Below are positions 1 through 13,500 of a DNA stretch of 64,000 nt, in pieces. The notes below the pieces were generated by a model. That model searched no databases and was not told the DNA's origin. It saw only the letters and a list, made by a program, of their open reading frames with translations. Location of the stretch: NCBI GenBank assembly GCA_963978545.1, contig OZ021728.1:496001-560000 (forward strand), written 5' to 3'. The stretch comes from Linyphia triangularis (Eukaryota > Arthropoda > Arachnida > Araneae > Linyphiidae). The stretch's first letter is position 1. Each line of letters opens with the position of its first letter. Both the position numbers and the translations under genes were made by a program.

Positions 1-227
1 GATTTAATCATTTAGTTGGGTTTGGAAGTTCTGACTTTCTATTTCTGCCACTTTGAAAGTGCTTAAATACAGCCGTCTCGTAAATTTGAGCGAGATCTTC
101 TAGTTCCTCTCTCCCACCACACGAACAAGAGGACAGATTCATTGTGCTTCACAATGATCTTTGTCAGCCATCAAGCATCAAACCACAATCCTCCAATCAT
201 GAATACCCTAACTACCAGAAACCATTA

Positions 228-915
228 TTAAGGGGACATGGTACCCAAAAAATGACGAAAATGTCAATTTTTATCCCATATTGTGGAGAATATCTTTCCG
301 AATTGCTGTGCAAAAATTTATTTTTGTACATTTGATAGATAAAAAGTTATATTGTATTTTTTAAACCCTCTCACTATCAAAGCTGAAGAAGAAATCTTTA
401 AGACTGTTTTTCTCAGTTCGTTATTTTTCAGTTTGAGTGTTGTTTAAATCCCTAAGTCTTTTTTCTAAATTTAGTTAAGATTGGGAAATTTTTATAGCGT
501 ATTTATATATATTTGATAAACAAAAGTTAGTATGGAATAAGGTGTGCTATGTTTAGTTGTTGTTTTTTTTAATTAAAAACTTGAAAAAAAACGTGATTTT
601 TCTGTTGTTTTTAGTGTAAAAACATATAAAACCTTTTCCATGGCTTGCATCTTCAAATCCATAGTAACTGTTAACAAGTATGAAACAAATATATAGTAAA
701 AATTTCATGGGAAATTACTTAAAATTGTGGAAGGAGTAGCATTTCGAAAAAGTTCGAAAATATTTAAATAAATTAAATTAATGCAAAAAAATTTATTCAA
801 AATATTTTTGTAGGTTAAATTATGTTTATTTACCTTTAACACAATGTAAAATTACTATTATTTAAATTTCAGAGGTGCAATTTCTGAAAATTTTTTGGGT
901 ACCATGTCCCCTTAA
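228..915. mobile_element. TTAA-flanked TIR element (non-autonomous)
   Basis: Inverted ends TTAAGGGGACATGGTACC (228) and its complement ending at 915, each bounded by TTAA, enclose about 680 bp of AT-rich non-coding DNA. A TTAA target duplication is characteristic of piggyBac and Kolobok-type DNA transposons. The GGGG terminus does not settle which. No transposase reading frame is present inside. Confidence 0.75.
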
Positions 916-982
916 CAATAACACCAATTGCTCTGAATACAATTACAGTTATTCTCTTTTTAACAGTCAATTTGTCACTCCA

Positions 983-1331
983 AGACAACTTATCCTGACC
1001 TCATTTTTTAGTAAAATGGATCGTTCTGCATAAAAAATATAGTTCCGAGCAAACTTGTATGGTAATATTGATAACCTGCGCATATAGTTTTGTATTAAAC
1101 TCAAATATATGGAGAAAACAAGCGCTTTTACATTTTAATTTTACTCAGTACTTTACTTTTCTATTTTACTGTAAGAGCGAATCATTTGACTTTGACCGAG
1201 CTATTCCCTCACTTGTCGAATCACTAACCTCCCCTCAAATCAGGATTACTGCACAACCAATTAGCGTGTAGTAAAACCGGATCACAAATCAATGAATCAG
1301 GATAATCAATGAGGTCAGGATAAGCTGTTGT
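983..1331. mobile_element. Short TIR MITE upstream of FAAP24 exon
   Basis: About 23-bp inverted ends (beginning AGACAACTTATCCTGACC at 983, complement ending at 1331) bracket about 300 bp without coding capacity. The right end lies 34 bp from the FAAP24 splice acceptor. The superfamily cannot be assigned because no convincing target duplication is seen. Confidence 0.6.
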
Positions 1332-1365
1332 GGACAGTTAGATTAATGTTGTACTTACTTTCCAG

Positions 1366-1518
1366 GCCAACTACGAGAAGAGTGCAGTCGTTATAGAGAG
1401 AACGACCATCAGTTCCCAGTACTTTGGCGCCCTTCAAAAGTTTGTTGTTCTGGAGCTTGGACTAGGAATCGTTCCTGTCAGTGGACTGGAGGAGTGTTCT
1501 CAAGCTCTGGTGGCAATG
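1366..1518 (+). CDS. FAAP24: FAAP24 exon encoding end of XPF-like nuclease domain
   Basis: 51 codons, open throughout, in phase 0. The acceptor is a pyrimidine-rich stretch ending TTCCAG at 1365 and the donor is GT at 1519. The peptide contains VVIERTTISSQYFGALQKF followed by VVLELGLGIVPV. This corresponds to the FAAP24 segment where the XPF-type ERK catalytic motif is degenerate (here IERT), in keeping with a nuclease-dead fold. Base composition is clearly more GC-rich than the flanks. A small TIR element ends about 34 bp upstream of the acceptor. Confidence 0.9.
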
Positions 1519-4500
1519 GTATTTATTCAGAACCTCCTGAGACCCCATTTACATCTGATTTTGGGCACATGATTTTTCTTTGCATCAAATCCAGTCCTAC
1601 AGCTGATAATAGAATTGTGACGTAAAGAAATGGTAAAAAACAGTTCCTCTGCCAGCAGAGACGTCACGAAAAGAGCACATGCCAGCAATGGATACTTTTC
1701 CTCACGTTGTCTGATCTCTGGATGTTCAGCTCGAGCAACAAATTATTTGCACTAACTGTAAAGCATTTTTATGTATCATGTCCTCACGAAATTATTTTGC
1801 AGCCTTTCATGATTAAATTTCACATCTGAACAATTAAATTTCAGAGTTTTCAAGCTTAAGGAGATGGTCATTTGTTGTCCCATCTTTATAGTTGAAACCC
1901 AATAACTTTAAAAGTAAGTTACATAGACCCAAAAGAATAATATACATAAAAATTAGCTTTAAATCATGTTTCAAACAGTTGTGGGTCTCAGGAGGATAAC
2001 CTCTGCATTAAGTCTAGTTGCTATAGAAACAAATTCAATGTTCTTATTTCTATGATATAATAGATACCAGGGCTTAACCCATTGACGGTCATGCACGTAT
2101 ATATACGTCATTTGATCCCCAGTTTTTCCAGCAATACACAATATTTTTAAATGTATAAATAACATTTAAAATAAAATATTTTTATTAGGATAATAGTTTA
2201 TAACCTATCTAAAACAAAATAAGTAAAAAATAGCTTTAGAAAATTATATGTATTTGAATTACAAATATAATAAAAAAATTATTGCTGTGACTGTCAGTGG
2301 GTTAAACCAATTGGTTTGTTTAAAGGATAATTTAAAATGGTATTTTTATTTATTATTTATAATTAGATTTTTCTAATTATTTGATGTTGTAAATGGCTTC
2401 TATTTTTTACCAAACAATTCAACTTTTCTTTCTATTATTTTTGAAGAAAATAATTCACTAAATGAAAAATTATATGAATTCTATTGATGGAATAAGCTCT
2501 AATGTATTTTAAAATATTTTTTGCAATTAAAGACTATTGAAGTTTTTATTAGTATTAACAATAAATTTTTATATTAAACTAATAAATATATATATTAATG
2601 TTTTATAATAATTCAAAATTATTAATTAAACTTAAATTATAGGCTGCATTTTAAATTTGAGTCTAAAATAGAGGTTTTGTGTTTTAACAACTTATTTCTA
2701 AATATTAAATATATCATTTGAACAATTTATCACAATTACTGATGAATCTAAGAGCAATATTCCATGTATTATGTAGTGAACAATTACTATTGTATTATAT
2801 TGTATACATTAAATTTAAAAAATAGTATCTCTGAATAAAATTTAAAAATTTAATATGATTAGAAATAGCAATAGTTGTTTATTTACTTAGTTTAAATTAT
2901 TTTCAAAATAAATATTAATTGTTATTTGAACATAAATTATTCTGGTTTGTGTCAAATTTCATTTATAAGTATGCGTACAAGTAATTAGAAAAAGATTTTT
3001 AAAAAAAACCTGGTTTAAACAAAAATAACAGGGTTGGTTTTTTTTGGTTTTTTAGAAAAAAAACTAGGTTTTTGTTCCAACCCTGATAGATACTGTTCCA
3101 AATGGCTATTTTTTTTTTTTCTGCTTCTAAAAAGTTTTGCACGGCTCAAATATTAAATTTTTGTTGCCTGAAATCCCTTAAAAAGCCAGGGAACACTTAA
3201 ATAATTCTTTGCACCCAAAAAAGAAAATGGTTTGTATTCAAAACGGGCAAAATACATAAACATGATGGTATTATACATCTGAAAATATGATTGACTGAGC
3301 TGCATACAACAATATATACTTTCACCTACAAGAAATAATGAATTTCAAACATTTCATAAAAACAATTGCCCTTTACACTGGATTGTAGAATTAATGATGC
3401 ATATTAATTCATTCGAGACTTTAATATCCTCTTGCCAGTGTGGAGAGAGCTCAGATATTCATGCCTAAGTCATCTGACTGTGCTTAAGAGAGGTGTTTAG
3501 TCTGTAGCCCCCGGATAAGTGGGGGGGGGGGGGTTGCCTTAGAAACAAGTCTTGACGATTTAGAATAGGGCTGATGCATGTTGGAAATTTTTTATTGGAA
3601 ACTGGCTAGACTTTTGTCTAGATCTGGAGATCAAGGATAAAGGTCCTTGTAGCAGGTTTGCATACTTTTTACCTGTTAATGTATCAGCAAAAAAGACCTA
3701 GAAGGAGGCCATTCTACCTGACCTCCATAGCCTATAATGTTGTCTTGAAACATGTTGTGTAGTACTGTTCGGCAGGAAGCTGCCTTGTTGGGTGGTGCAC
3801 CATCCTGTTGAAACAACACCTTTTTAAGGTCTGCTAACACATGGTCATCCAGAAAGTCAGATAAAGGTCCTTGTAGCAGGTTTGCATACTTTTTACCTGT
3901 TAATGTATCAGCAAAAAAGAAAGGTCCTACTAACGCTTCCTTCCATATGCCACACCAAACATTAACGAACCAACGCAGTTGATGCTTGTTTGGTCGGACT
4001 ACATGGGGATTTTGCAGGGTTCAAAAGTGTGTGTTTTGCCTATTTAGTACCCTAGTTCTGGAAAACATGCACTCATCAAAAAATAGAATGTTATTTACAA
4101 GCGATGAATCCAATTCTATTTTGTTCATGATGAAATTGCAGGAATCAAACCTTCTATTTTCATCCCCGGGCAAAAACTCTTGCACCAATCGCATGTGATA
4201 AGGATGTGCACCGTGTCGATTTAAGACTCTCCACACATGGGTTTTTGAGTATCCACATGCTTCACTAATGTCCCTGACACTAGACTGAGGGAAAGCAAGA
4301 GCATAGCCCAAAATTTCTTCGTCATAGACAACCACTCTTGAATTTCCGGATCGAAAACGCTTTACAACATTTAAAATCGTATCTTTAGATGGATTGGAAA
4401 TTTAATTGCATATTGTCTTGCAGCCTCTCTCCCATTTCGATTACATTAGCCATACAGAAGTAACATTTATACTTACTGTTGTGCAGTATGCATTTTAACA

Positions 4501-7500
4501 ACGAGGATTGACAAAATGGCTAAAAGCATCTGGTATTGGTATGAACTACTTTCATACTGAAGTGAACATACATTTTAAGGAATTATATTAGGGCGAATGC
4601 GACCCCTGCACAACACAAGAATTTGTTCTGCTTCGAAAGATTTCTTTTTGCTTTAATCGTACGTAGTCAAAAGATTTTTGTTAGTTTCAGGGAGTATAGC
4701 AACTCTTGCAAACGATTTCAGCATCCACAATTCACTACAGTTATTGATAGATCGTATTCATGCGTTTGATTTCAGAATAATTTTCTGGACGCAATTGCTT
4801 TTTCTCTGTATTTCACTTTGTGTACAATATTAGGAAGTAGTATACTTTTATAAACTCATTAGAAACTTAACTATCAACATTTGGTTTCAATAAATACACT
4901 TCAGAATTTTACCCCACTGTTCAGATTTTTTTTTGCATACTGTAGAATGGGTTATCAGGCCTAAATACGACTGTCTTTACTCAGGGTTCCCACGGTCATT
5001 GAAAGTCATTAAACAGGGTTCCCACGGTCATTGAAAGTCATTAAAAGTGCTTAATATTTTTGAACTGGTTTTCAAGGCCTTGAAAGTGCTTGAAAATGCT
5101 TTGAGGTGCTTAAAAGTCCTTGAAAATGCTTAGAGGTCCTTAAAAGTCCTTAATTTTTTTCAGATATTGTGCGACCAACTGCACAATTTATAAAAATACA
5201 ACTCAGACTTGCTATCCCCGCATGACCGCCACGTATCTGCACCGTATCAGAATTTTCCGACATATTTATATTAAGCATCCACCAATTTTTAACTTTTTTG
5301 ACAGAATATACTTAATTAAAAATTTATATAGAGACATGATGCCTGAAAACAAATGTTCAAAGGTTCTTAAAAACATTAATTAGGTCCTTAAAAGTCATTG
5401 AAAAGTCATTGATTTTCATTCTGTGATTTGAGTGGGAACCCTGTTAAAAGTGCTTCATAAGAGGTGCTTAAAGTCCTTGAAAATGCTTAGAGGTCCTTAA
5501 TTTTTGTGTATGTTGACCAACTTCAAAATTTACAAAAATGCAACTCAGACTTGCTATCCCCGCCACTTATCCTCATTATATCAGAATTTTCTGACATATT
5601 TGTATTACGCATGCGCCAACTTGTAACTGTTTTGGTGGAATATACTTTATAAAAAAAAATTATACAGACATGATGCCTGAAAACAAATTTTTAAAGGTCC
5701 TTAAAAACATTAATTGGGTCCTTAAAAGCCATTGATTTTCATTCTGAGTTGGAACCCTGTTACCTTGTGATTTCAGGTGCGCATGGGCAGTGAAGAGAAA
5801 GGCAACCCCTTCATGCTGAGGGATCGTGTTCCCCCTCTTGAGACCTACCTCCTCAAAACCCTCCTCACCGTCCCCTCACTGGGAGAGACCAAAGCGCAAG
5901 CACTGCTGCTCAAGTTCAAGAGTAAGTCCTCCTCTTCTACAAGATTTGGTACGAAAATGATCACTTCGCAGGGCCTGATTTACCATTAGGCGGGCCCCCA
6001 AATTTGGGGAATTTTGAAAGTTTTCTGAAAATTTTAAATATAATGGTCTTTTTATGGGAAGTACTGAACAAAAATAATAAAAAAATTTTAGTTACACATC
6101 CGCGAATTCCATATTTTTTATAGTCACAGAGAGTTAAGTTAGATAGATTAACCTAATAAAACCTAATTAAGCAAATCTTTCCGGTTCAGCCAATCATATA
6201 CAACTTCTTCATATGTACACGGAGACAAAGGCTTTACGCCGCTGTTCTCCTTCTCTCTCCTCTTGTAAAGAGATGTTCACCAACCAACCAACCATATACA
6301 ACCATATTATGAAATGAAAGAGTCTTTGTGATTGGTTGGTTTGCAGGCTCTTCCGTGGACTTTTTTGGCCCTCCTTTTTGGTGAGATCGTGGAAACAGTG
6401 AAAAGGTTACTTAATTTTATAACAAAAATTGTAAATAATACAAAGTAATCTTTATTATTATATAATTTGTGGACCCTGTGGTAAAATGTAAGTTTAAAAT
6501 ACAGGAAAGTGTGCTTTAAAATCAGTGTTCATGGGGGGGTCTTGATTAATTCAAAAGTTTTGAGGAAATCAAGATTATACTAATTATAACAAAAGAATCG
6601 TGTGAAAGTAAACTGTGAGTTGTAAAAAGTTAGTCTTAACGAATGTAGCTTGATCTGGTAATATTGTGACGTAAAGAAATAATATTGGGGCCCCTCTCTG
6701 AATGTTGGGCCTACAGTAAAAAAATTTCTAAATCAGGCCCTGTCACTTCGTTCATTTAATGTCGATCTGTTATATATTAAAATAGACAGGTGGAGTCATG
6801 TATTGACGTCAGATATAAAATAAAATATATCAGACACTATTTTCGAGTATTTAATTAATCTATAATAATAAAACAAGCTGTGTGTCTGTCTGTCTATCTG
6901 TCTGTGGCTCTGTGGATCTATAGAAACCTACTTAAAATTGGAGTAGAGCTCTGAAATTTTCAGCATAAGTAGTTTTGGCCTTCTAATTTTATACATCACA
7001 AACAGAATGTTAAAATTTTAATTAGTTCTTTTTTAATTAATTTTTTTAATTAATTAATAAATATGTTACAAAACGAAATCTTATATGGCTACAGCTCTGA
7101 AATTTTCAACATAAGTAGTTTTGGCTTTTTAATCGGATTTTTAAAAAACAGAATTTTAAATTTTTATTTTGTTCTTTTTTAATTAATTTTTTTATTAATT
7201 AGTAAACATTTTACAAAACGACTACTAATAGGGCTACAGTTCTGAAATTTTCAACATAAGTAGTTTTGGACTTCTAATTGTATACATCACAAACATAACG
7301 TTAAAATTTTAATTAGTTATTTTTTAATTAATTTTTTTAATTAATTAATAAATATGTTACAAAACGAAGTATAATAGGGCTACAAATCTGAAATTTTCAA
7401 CATAAGTAGTTTTGACCTTTTAATTGGACTTTTAAAAAACAGTATTTTAAATTTTTATTTTGTTATTTTTTAATTAATTATTTTAATTAATTAATTTATA

Positions 7501-10500
7501 TATTACAAAACGATTTCAAATAGGGCTACGGCTTTGAAATTTTCAACATAAATAGTTGTGGCCTTCTAATTGGATTTTTGAAAAACAGATTTTTTTTTTA
7601 AAAAAATTTTAATTAATTAACAAATATTTTACAAAATGATTTGTAATTGGTCTACATTTCTGAAATTTTCCACACAAGTAGTTTTGGCCTTATAATTGGA
7701 CTGACAAAAAGAATGCTAAAATTTTAATTTGTTTTTCAATTAATTTTTTTCACAAAAAGTGACTTCAAATAGACCTAGATCTCAGAAACTTTCAACATAA
7801 GTATAGTTTTAGCCTCTAATTTTGTTTTCCAGAAACACGTGTTAAAATAATCTTAAAGGGGCGTTGTATTATTGTATTAACGGGGATTTTTTTTTCTTGA
7901 CAAGGGAGAGGCTTCCAATATTAAGGCTTTACGTAGCAATTACATTTTAGTGAGTGAAGCAGGCTTTTGCTTACGCAGCAATGAACCTTTCAGCGAGCGA
8001 AGCGAGCCTATGCTTGAATAGCAATGAACCTTTTAACGAGTGAAACAAGCCTGTGTTTATGTGTCCATGAACTTTTCAGCGAACGAAGTGAGCTCGATTT
8101 TGCGTAGCGATGAACCTTCTTGCGAGCGAAGCTCCAAAAACTGGGTTTTATACACGAATGACAGATTTCCGCAATGCGAGGCCTCACAGCTAGCTAAAAT
8201 ATTACACATGTTAAAATTTCGGGTATTAACATGTTAAAAGCACGGGTATTTAGCTAGTGTCATATAATTAAATGATCATTTTCTTACCTACTCACCAAAT
8301 ATGAAGGTTTTATGTTTGCAAATGTCAAGGAAAATAATTGTTTAGGATTTAGTGGAATACTCTTTTTTTTAAAAATGACGTGAAAGAGTTTTAATTGTAT
8401 TAATTTTGTGAAATAATTGTAAGTTCTCTCCAAACAATTTTATATCAAGATTTTAGATATGTTTCTAACAAATTTTAAGCGGACCAGAAAGCAAAAATAT
8501 TTCTCAAAATACTTTTTCTGATTTTTTTTCTTTTTAATACTTGAAATGCCAATTGGTGATTCAACGAAACCATCTGGTGTAATTTGGTAAACACACACAC
8601 AATGCATCTATTAGAAGTATTTTAAATTATTTTTAGAGGGAACAAAATAATATACATATTTATAGTTGAAAGGCTGTTTTCTTATGCTTTTCCTCAGAAT
8701 CTACTCAACATTTTGTTTTCAAACTTTTTTCTTTCACATCAGACGAAACGGTCGTTTCGTCGCCAACCTTAAAAAGGCAGAAACGACAGTAAGTATCTAT
8801 TCTCTGCACAACTTCCAGCGAAAAAGCCGAAATTGACTATTTTCTTGCGTGCTTACGGAACCTCACATAATTATACAAAAAATACCATACATTCGTCTCG
8901 GTGATATCTTTTAAAGAAAAAAAAATTGGGTACCTAGGATAAAAGACAACGAAGAAAAAAAATATTGAAATTTCGGAAACAAAATAAAAAACCGAGTTCT
9001 AGTCCGATTTTGATGTAGCCGACCAAACGGTATAGTGGTTAGCGTGCTGGCTTCTAGACCGCGAGGTTGCGGGTTCGAGTCCCGTGCAGGCATGGGTGTT
9101 TGTAAATGTATGTTGGTTTGTTAAATGACGAAATGTTTCGGCGCATTATAGCCCTCGTGTTGCTGACGGCGCCAGATAATCTGAATACAACCAACCGATT
9201 TTGATGTAAAAATTTAGACAAACGTCTAGCCCTAACTAAGCTATAGATTTTCAAACGGATTGAATTATAGGATGCGGAACGTTTCAACTTAAAATCCTAT
9301 GCTGGTTTGAACTTCATTAAATACTTCTTTCTATTTTTAATCAATTTAAAACCATTTATTTATCATTATTTTTTTTTTTCAATTTTTTTTTTTTTTTTTT
9401 TTCTTTTCATTTCATAATTTGGCGAGAGTAAAGGCGATCAGCTTGTAATTGAGGTTCAGATATGTCATTCGAATTTAAAGATGTGTTGATTTTGTTTACT
9501 TTCCGTTGTAAAATTAAATCGTAGAATCATATATCATCAAAATTATAATTTCATAGTGAATTTTAAAATTGTTAAGAAAATATTTTAAATTTTGTATAAA
9601 ATATCAATGGGTTTATTATGTGAGCCAAAATAATGCTTGGTATAGTAAAAATAATTTATATTGCAATAATTAGACTGTAAAAAACTTGTAATATTTATTT
9701 GTAACAATTTATTAGAATAAATTTTCAGTGGGAGGAACTCTCTGGCCTTGTATGTTAAAGGTGCCGGATTTGATTCCTGGGTTAGGTGTGGATGTTCGTT
9801 GTGATTCAGAATCCACGTTAAGCTGTGGGTCCCGGACTGATTAGTCGTTATTATGCACTAAAATAGGTCGTTGTGCATACAAACTAATCAGTCGAGCTGA
9901 AACTTGGCAAACAGGCTCTTTGTCGATGGCAACGTATTTCATTAAGTTTTGGGGGTTGAGTTGCCATACACAAGTTTCTATTATTCGTTCGTGGTCGATT
10001 TTGATGGTTACTGCCGTTTGTGTTTTTGAGGTTGGTGGTTTTTCTACTTTTCAAAAGTGTTTTTTGGGGGGATATTGTACTTTTACACAAACAGACAAAT
10101 GTTTTTACAGAAATATTTTATTTTAATTTCAAAGCTTGTTTTTTTCTGAAAATTTTATAAAAAAACATATTTCAAAACATCATACATAGTAAATAATTAT
10201 TTTTTTACGAAAGCATATGTCAATCTATAACAGCATCCTTAAAAGTCCTTAAGAACTAGCAGGGATCTATGCAGAAAGAAATCTGTTTACACAAAATCCA
10301 ACAAACTGTTTCCATGTCAAAAAATATGTGAGATATTTAAATTCTCCAGGAGTAGGATGTAAGTACCTACTCAACATTAAAAAACGTTTTTATTGTTGCA
10401 TGAAAATTTCGCATATAATAATTAATAGTTTAAAAAACTAAAAAATACGCTTTAATAGAAAAGTGAACTAAAAAGTAGAAAATAATTTTAAATAAGTTTG

Positions 10501-13500
10501 AAATAAGAATAGAGTGATTAACAAGAAATATTTATTTTATCGTAAAAAAGCGTGGGGTTCTTTTTAAGATATTTGCAACAATTGACATCAAGCACCCCAC
10601 GCTTTTTTACGATAAAATAAATATTTCTTGTTAATCACTCTATTCTTATTTCAAACTTATTTAAAATTATTTTCTACTTTTTAGTTCAATTTTCTATTAA
10701 AGCGTATTTTTTAGTTTTTTAAACTATTAATTATTTTCTACTTTTTAGTTTGGTTTTCTATTAAAGCGTGTTTTTTTAGTTTTTAAACTATTAATTATTT
10801 TTTTTGTAAACTATAATTTTTTTTTAGTTAGTGTACAAAACTCCCCAGTTGTTTCTGGCAATAGTCACATGCTTGTCTCAAATTTAAGTCATGTGTATGC
10901 CTTAGTACACGCCGTATTACTAGGCACAAAACACTACCTTGTCTCTGAATATGAAAAAATCACTAATCCTGAAGATCCTGGTAAGGATAATGCGACTAAA
11001 AAAAACACGCTTTGTATAACTGTCGTTCAAACGGCACACCAGGATTCGATTCCGGAGAAGGTTGGTTGGTAGGAATTTAACGGCGCAAGGGCAACACGAG
11101 TTAATCCTTGTGATAAAGCGACAAACTTATTGAATTGTCATCGGTCCTTAATAAGTATGCCAAATTTCGAGTTAATCCGACGTTTTGAAGGGGGTCAAAA
11201 TCATGTTCAAAGATTCCGTTACATACTAACATACATACATACGTCTGAAGCTAATAAAAGCGTATTAAAAATGGAAATTTTTCACAAAAATAGGATCCTG
11301 TCAAAAAACCTTTATAAACCCCTGACTACTTATTTGTGGTAGGTCCTTAAAAAAGGACCCTTATCTTAAGTCCTTAATTTTTGATGTTTTGCATTTTTTA
11401 GTTATCCTAAATTTCATTTGCCCCTTTCTTTTATTGGTGGATTCTCTTGGAGTATATTAAGGAAGGTGTTGTGTGTGGATTCATTACACTTTCATAAAAG
11501 AGTTGCCCATGTTAGAAGTTCTATTCATCTACTGAATTGATGCGTATAAAAACAATCAATTTTTGTCAAATTTATTCCTTAAAATACTTCCAAAGAGAGG
11601 TCATTAAAAACTACTTATTTTTTACTTTTCAAATGGGTTGTTGATTGTATTCAGATTATCTGGCGCCATCAGCAACACGAGGGCTATAATGCGCCGAAAC
11701 ATTCGTCATTAGACAAGCCAACACACATTTACAAACACCCATGCCAAACACGGGACTCGGAACCCGCAACCTCGCAGTCTAGAAGCTAGCACGCTAACCA
11801 CTATACCGTTTGGTCAGCACTTTTCAAATGGGACATTGCGCTATAATACTGACTGGGCAAACCAATCCTATGAGTAGATTTTGTGACATTAAAAAGCTCT
11901 TTTTAACGCCTTCCTGTCCTCTTTAAAACAGAAAAGTAAGTATGAAACTTTAAATTGCAGGAAACGTAAATCTATATTATTTTAAGTAGTAAAATAGTCA
12001 CTTCATGTTACGTAATAATGGAACTTCTTCTAATCAGAGCTTCCAATTTGAACTGTCTATGCTACAGAGAAGCACATTCCTTTTGCATAAAGTTTTAATG
12101 TCTTCATTCACTATAAGATATGAAGGATTTCAATTTGGAATCTTAAAGTCATTTTTAGTTCATTATAAACTAAGCATGAACAGCGATTTTAAACAAATCT
12201 GATTCGGTACATAAATTAAAGAAAACGGTATTACTTATTTATCCAAATGATTGAAAGATATTTATTCATTCAGCTCACATATATTTATAGTTTGATTTAT
12301 GGGCGCCCCCAGGATTATTTACAGGAGGGTGCAGACCCATTTCAATTATTAACTTTTCATCGTTCAACATAAATTACTTAATTTTTTTTTTTTTTTTTCT
12401 TCTTAATTTTAATGATTTACATTTTTCACTCATTTTAATCAATCATTTACATTATAATTGCTTAAAAACTATTTTTTTAATTGAAATGAATACTAATGAA
12501 AAAATTTAAAACTAAAAGTCACAGAATGAATTTCTTGCAATTAGTTCAAATCCTGAACCAAAATTATTACAAGAGTATCTTAGATGTCATTGTACAACAA
12601 AATTGGAAAATTTGAGCTCTGAATTTGTATTGTTTGCAATTTGCAGAACATATTTGCATGGATAAGCATTGAAAATTGTAAAATAGTGCTTTTTATTTCG
12701 GAAAAGTTAAAATTAAAGCTTACCTCTGTTTTCCTAAATAGTTTATTTCTTTCTTGAAATGTCATGCAGAATATATTTGTGGAAGTTGAACTGAAGAAGC
12801 CTGGGGTGTGAATCCTGGTGTCAGTGAGATACGTGGTACAAATTCATTTTTAGTCTACTCTATTTTATAAAATAATGGAATCATGTTAAGTCAAACACGA
12901 GGCACAACAACTAATTCTCAACCATTTACGTTGCATCTGTACTCTGGCAAAATATGCAAAAAGGCACAAAATATTTTTTTTTTTTTCCTGCAATGAAAGA
13001 AGCATGTACATAGAAAAATAAAACAAAAACCATAATCATTCTACAAAATACTCAACTGAAATCTAAAATAGAATTCAGTATCTCAATCATTTCCAAAAGC
13101 AATAAATTTCTAGGAATTTAACACCGGAAATAATTCAGACCTCCCGCCTTTCACCTCCCTACCGAAGTTTTCAAATTGCACTAACTGATTTTTTTTAATA
13201 TTTTTTCTAACAAATCCCATGTAGCCGGAAAAAAAAAACCGATTCCTTCTCCCAGCAAAAAAAATCCAATTCAAGAAAAAGTTCAAATATGCCAAGTAAG
13301 AAAAATAAAACCACATAACTAGAGTGAACATTTACTTTTGATAGACTCGATGTCTTTATTCAAATAGGAAGTTGAAAATTTTAGTTTCCCTCAACAAAAA
13401 AAAAAAAAAAAAGTATGAGACCTTACTCTACAAACAAAATTTAAATCATAAAAAAGCAAATTGATATTATTTGTTTTGTTGTGTGGCTGGTTTCTAATAA

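Noticed and set aside
8040..8237. 65-codon ORF similar to the 108-codon ORF at 44933-45259
   Set aside because: The similarity follows Helitron DNA repeats conserved at nucleotide level, including non-coding parts; there is no start or motif common to both and the third copy is broken.
8753..8791. Possible FAAP24 terminal exon with CAG acceptor and GTAAGT-like donor
   Set aside because: In the required phase it hits a stop at once and does not resemble the second HhH; the exon at 14559 fits phase and sequence.
9018..9090. Functional tRNA gene at the SINE head
   Set aside because: No pairing 3' acceptor strand or terminator follows; identical heads with the same tail and target duplications occur five more times.
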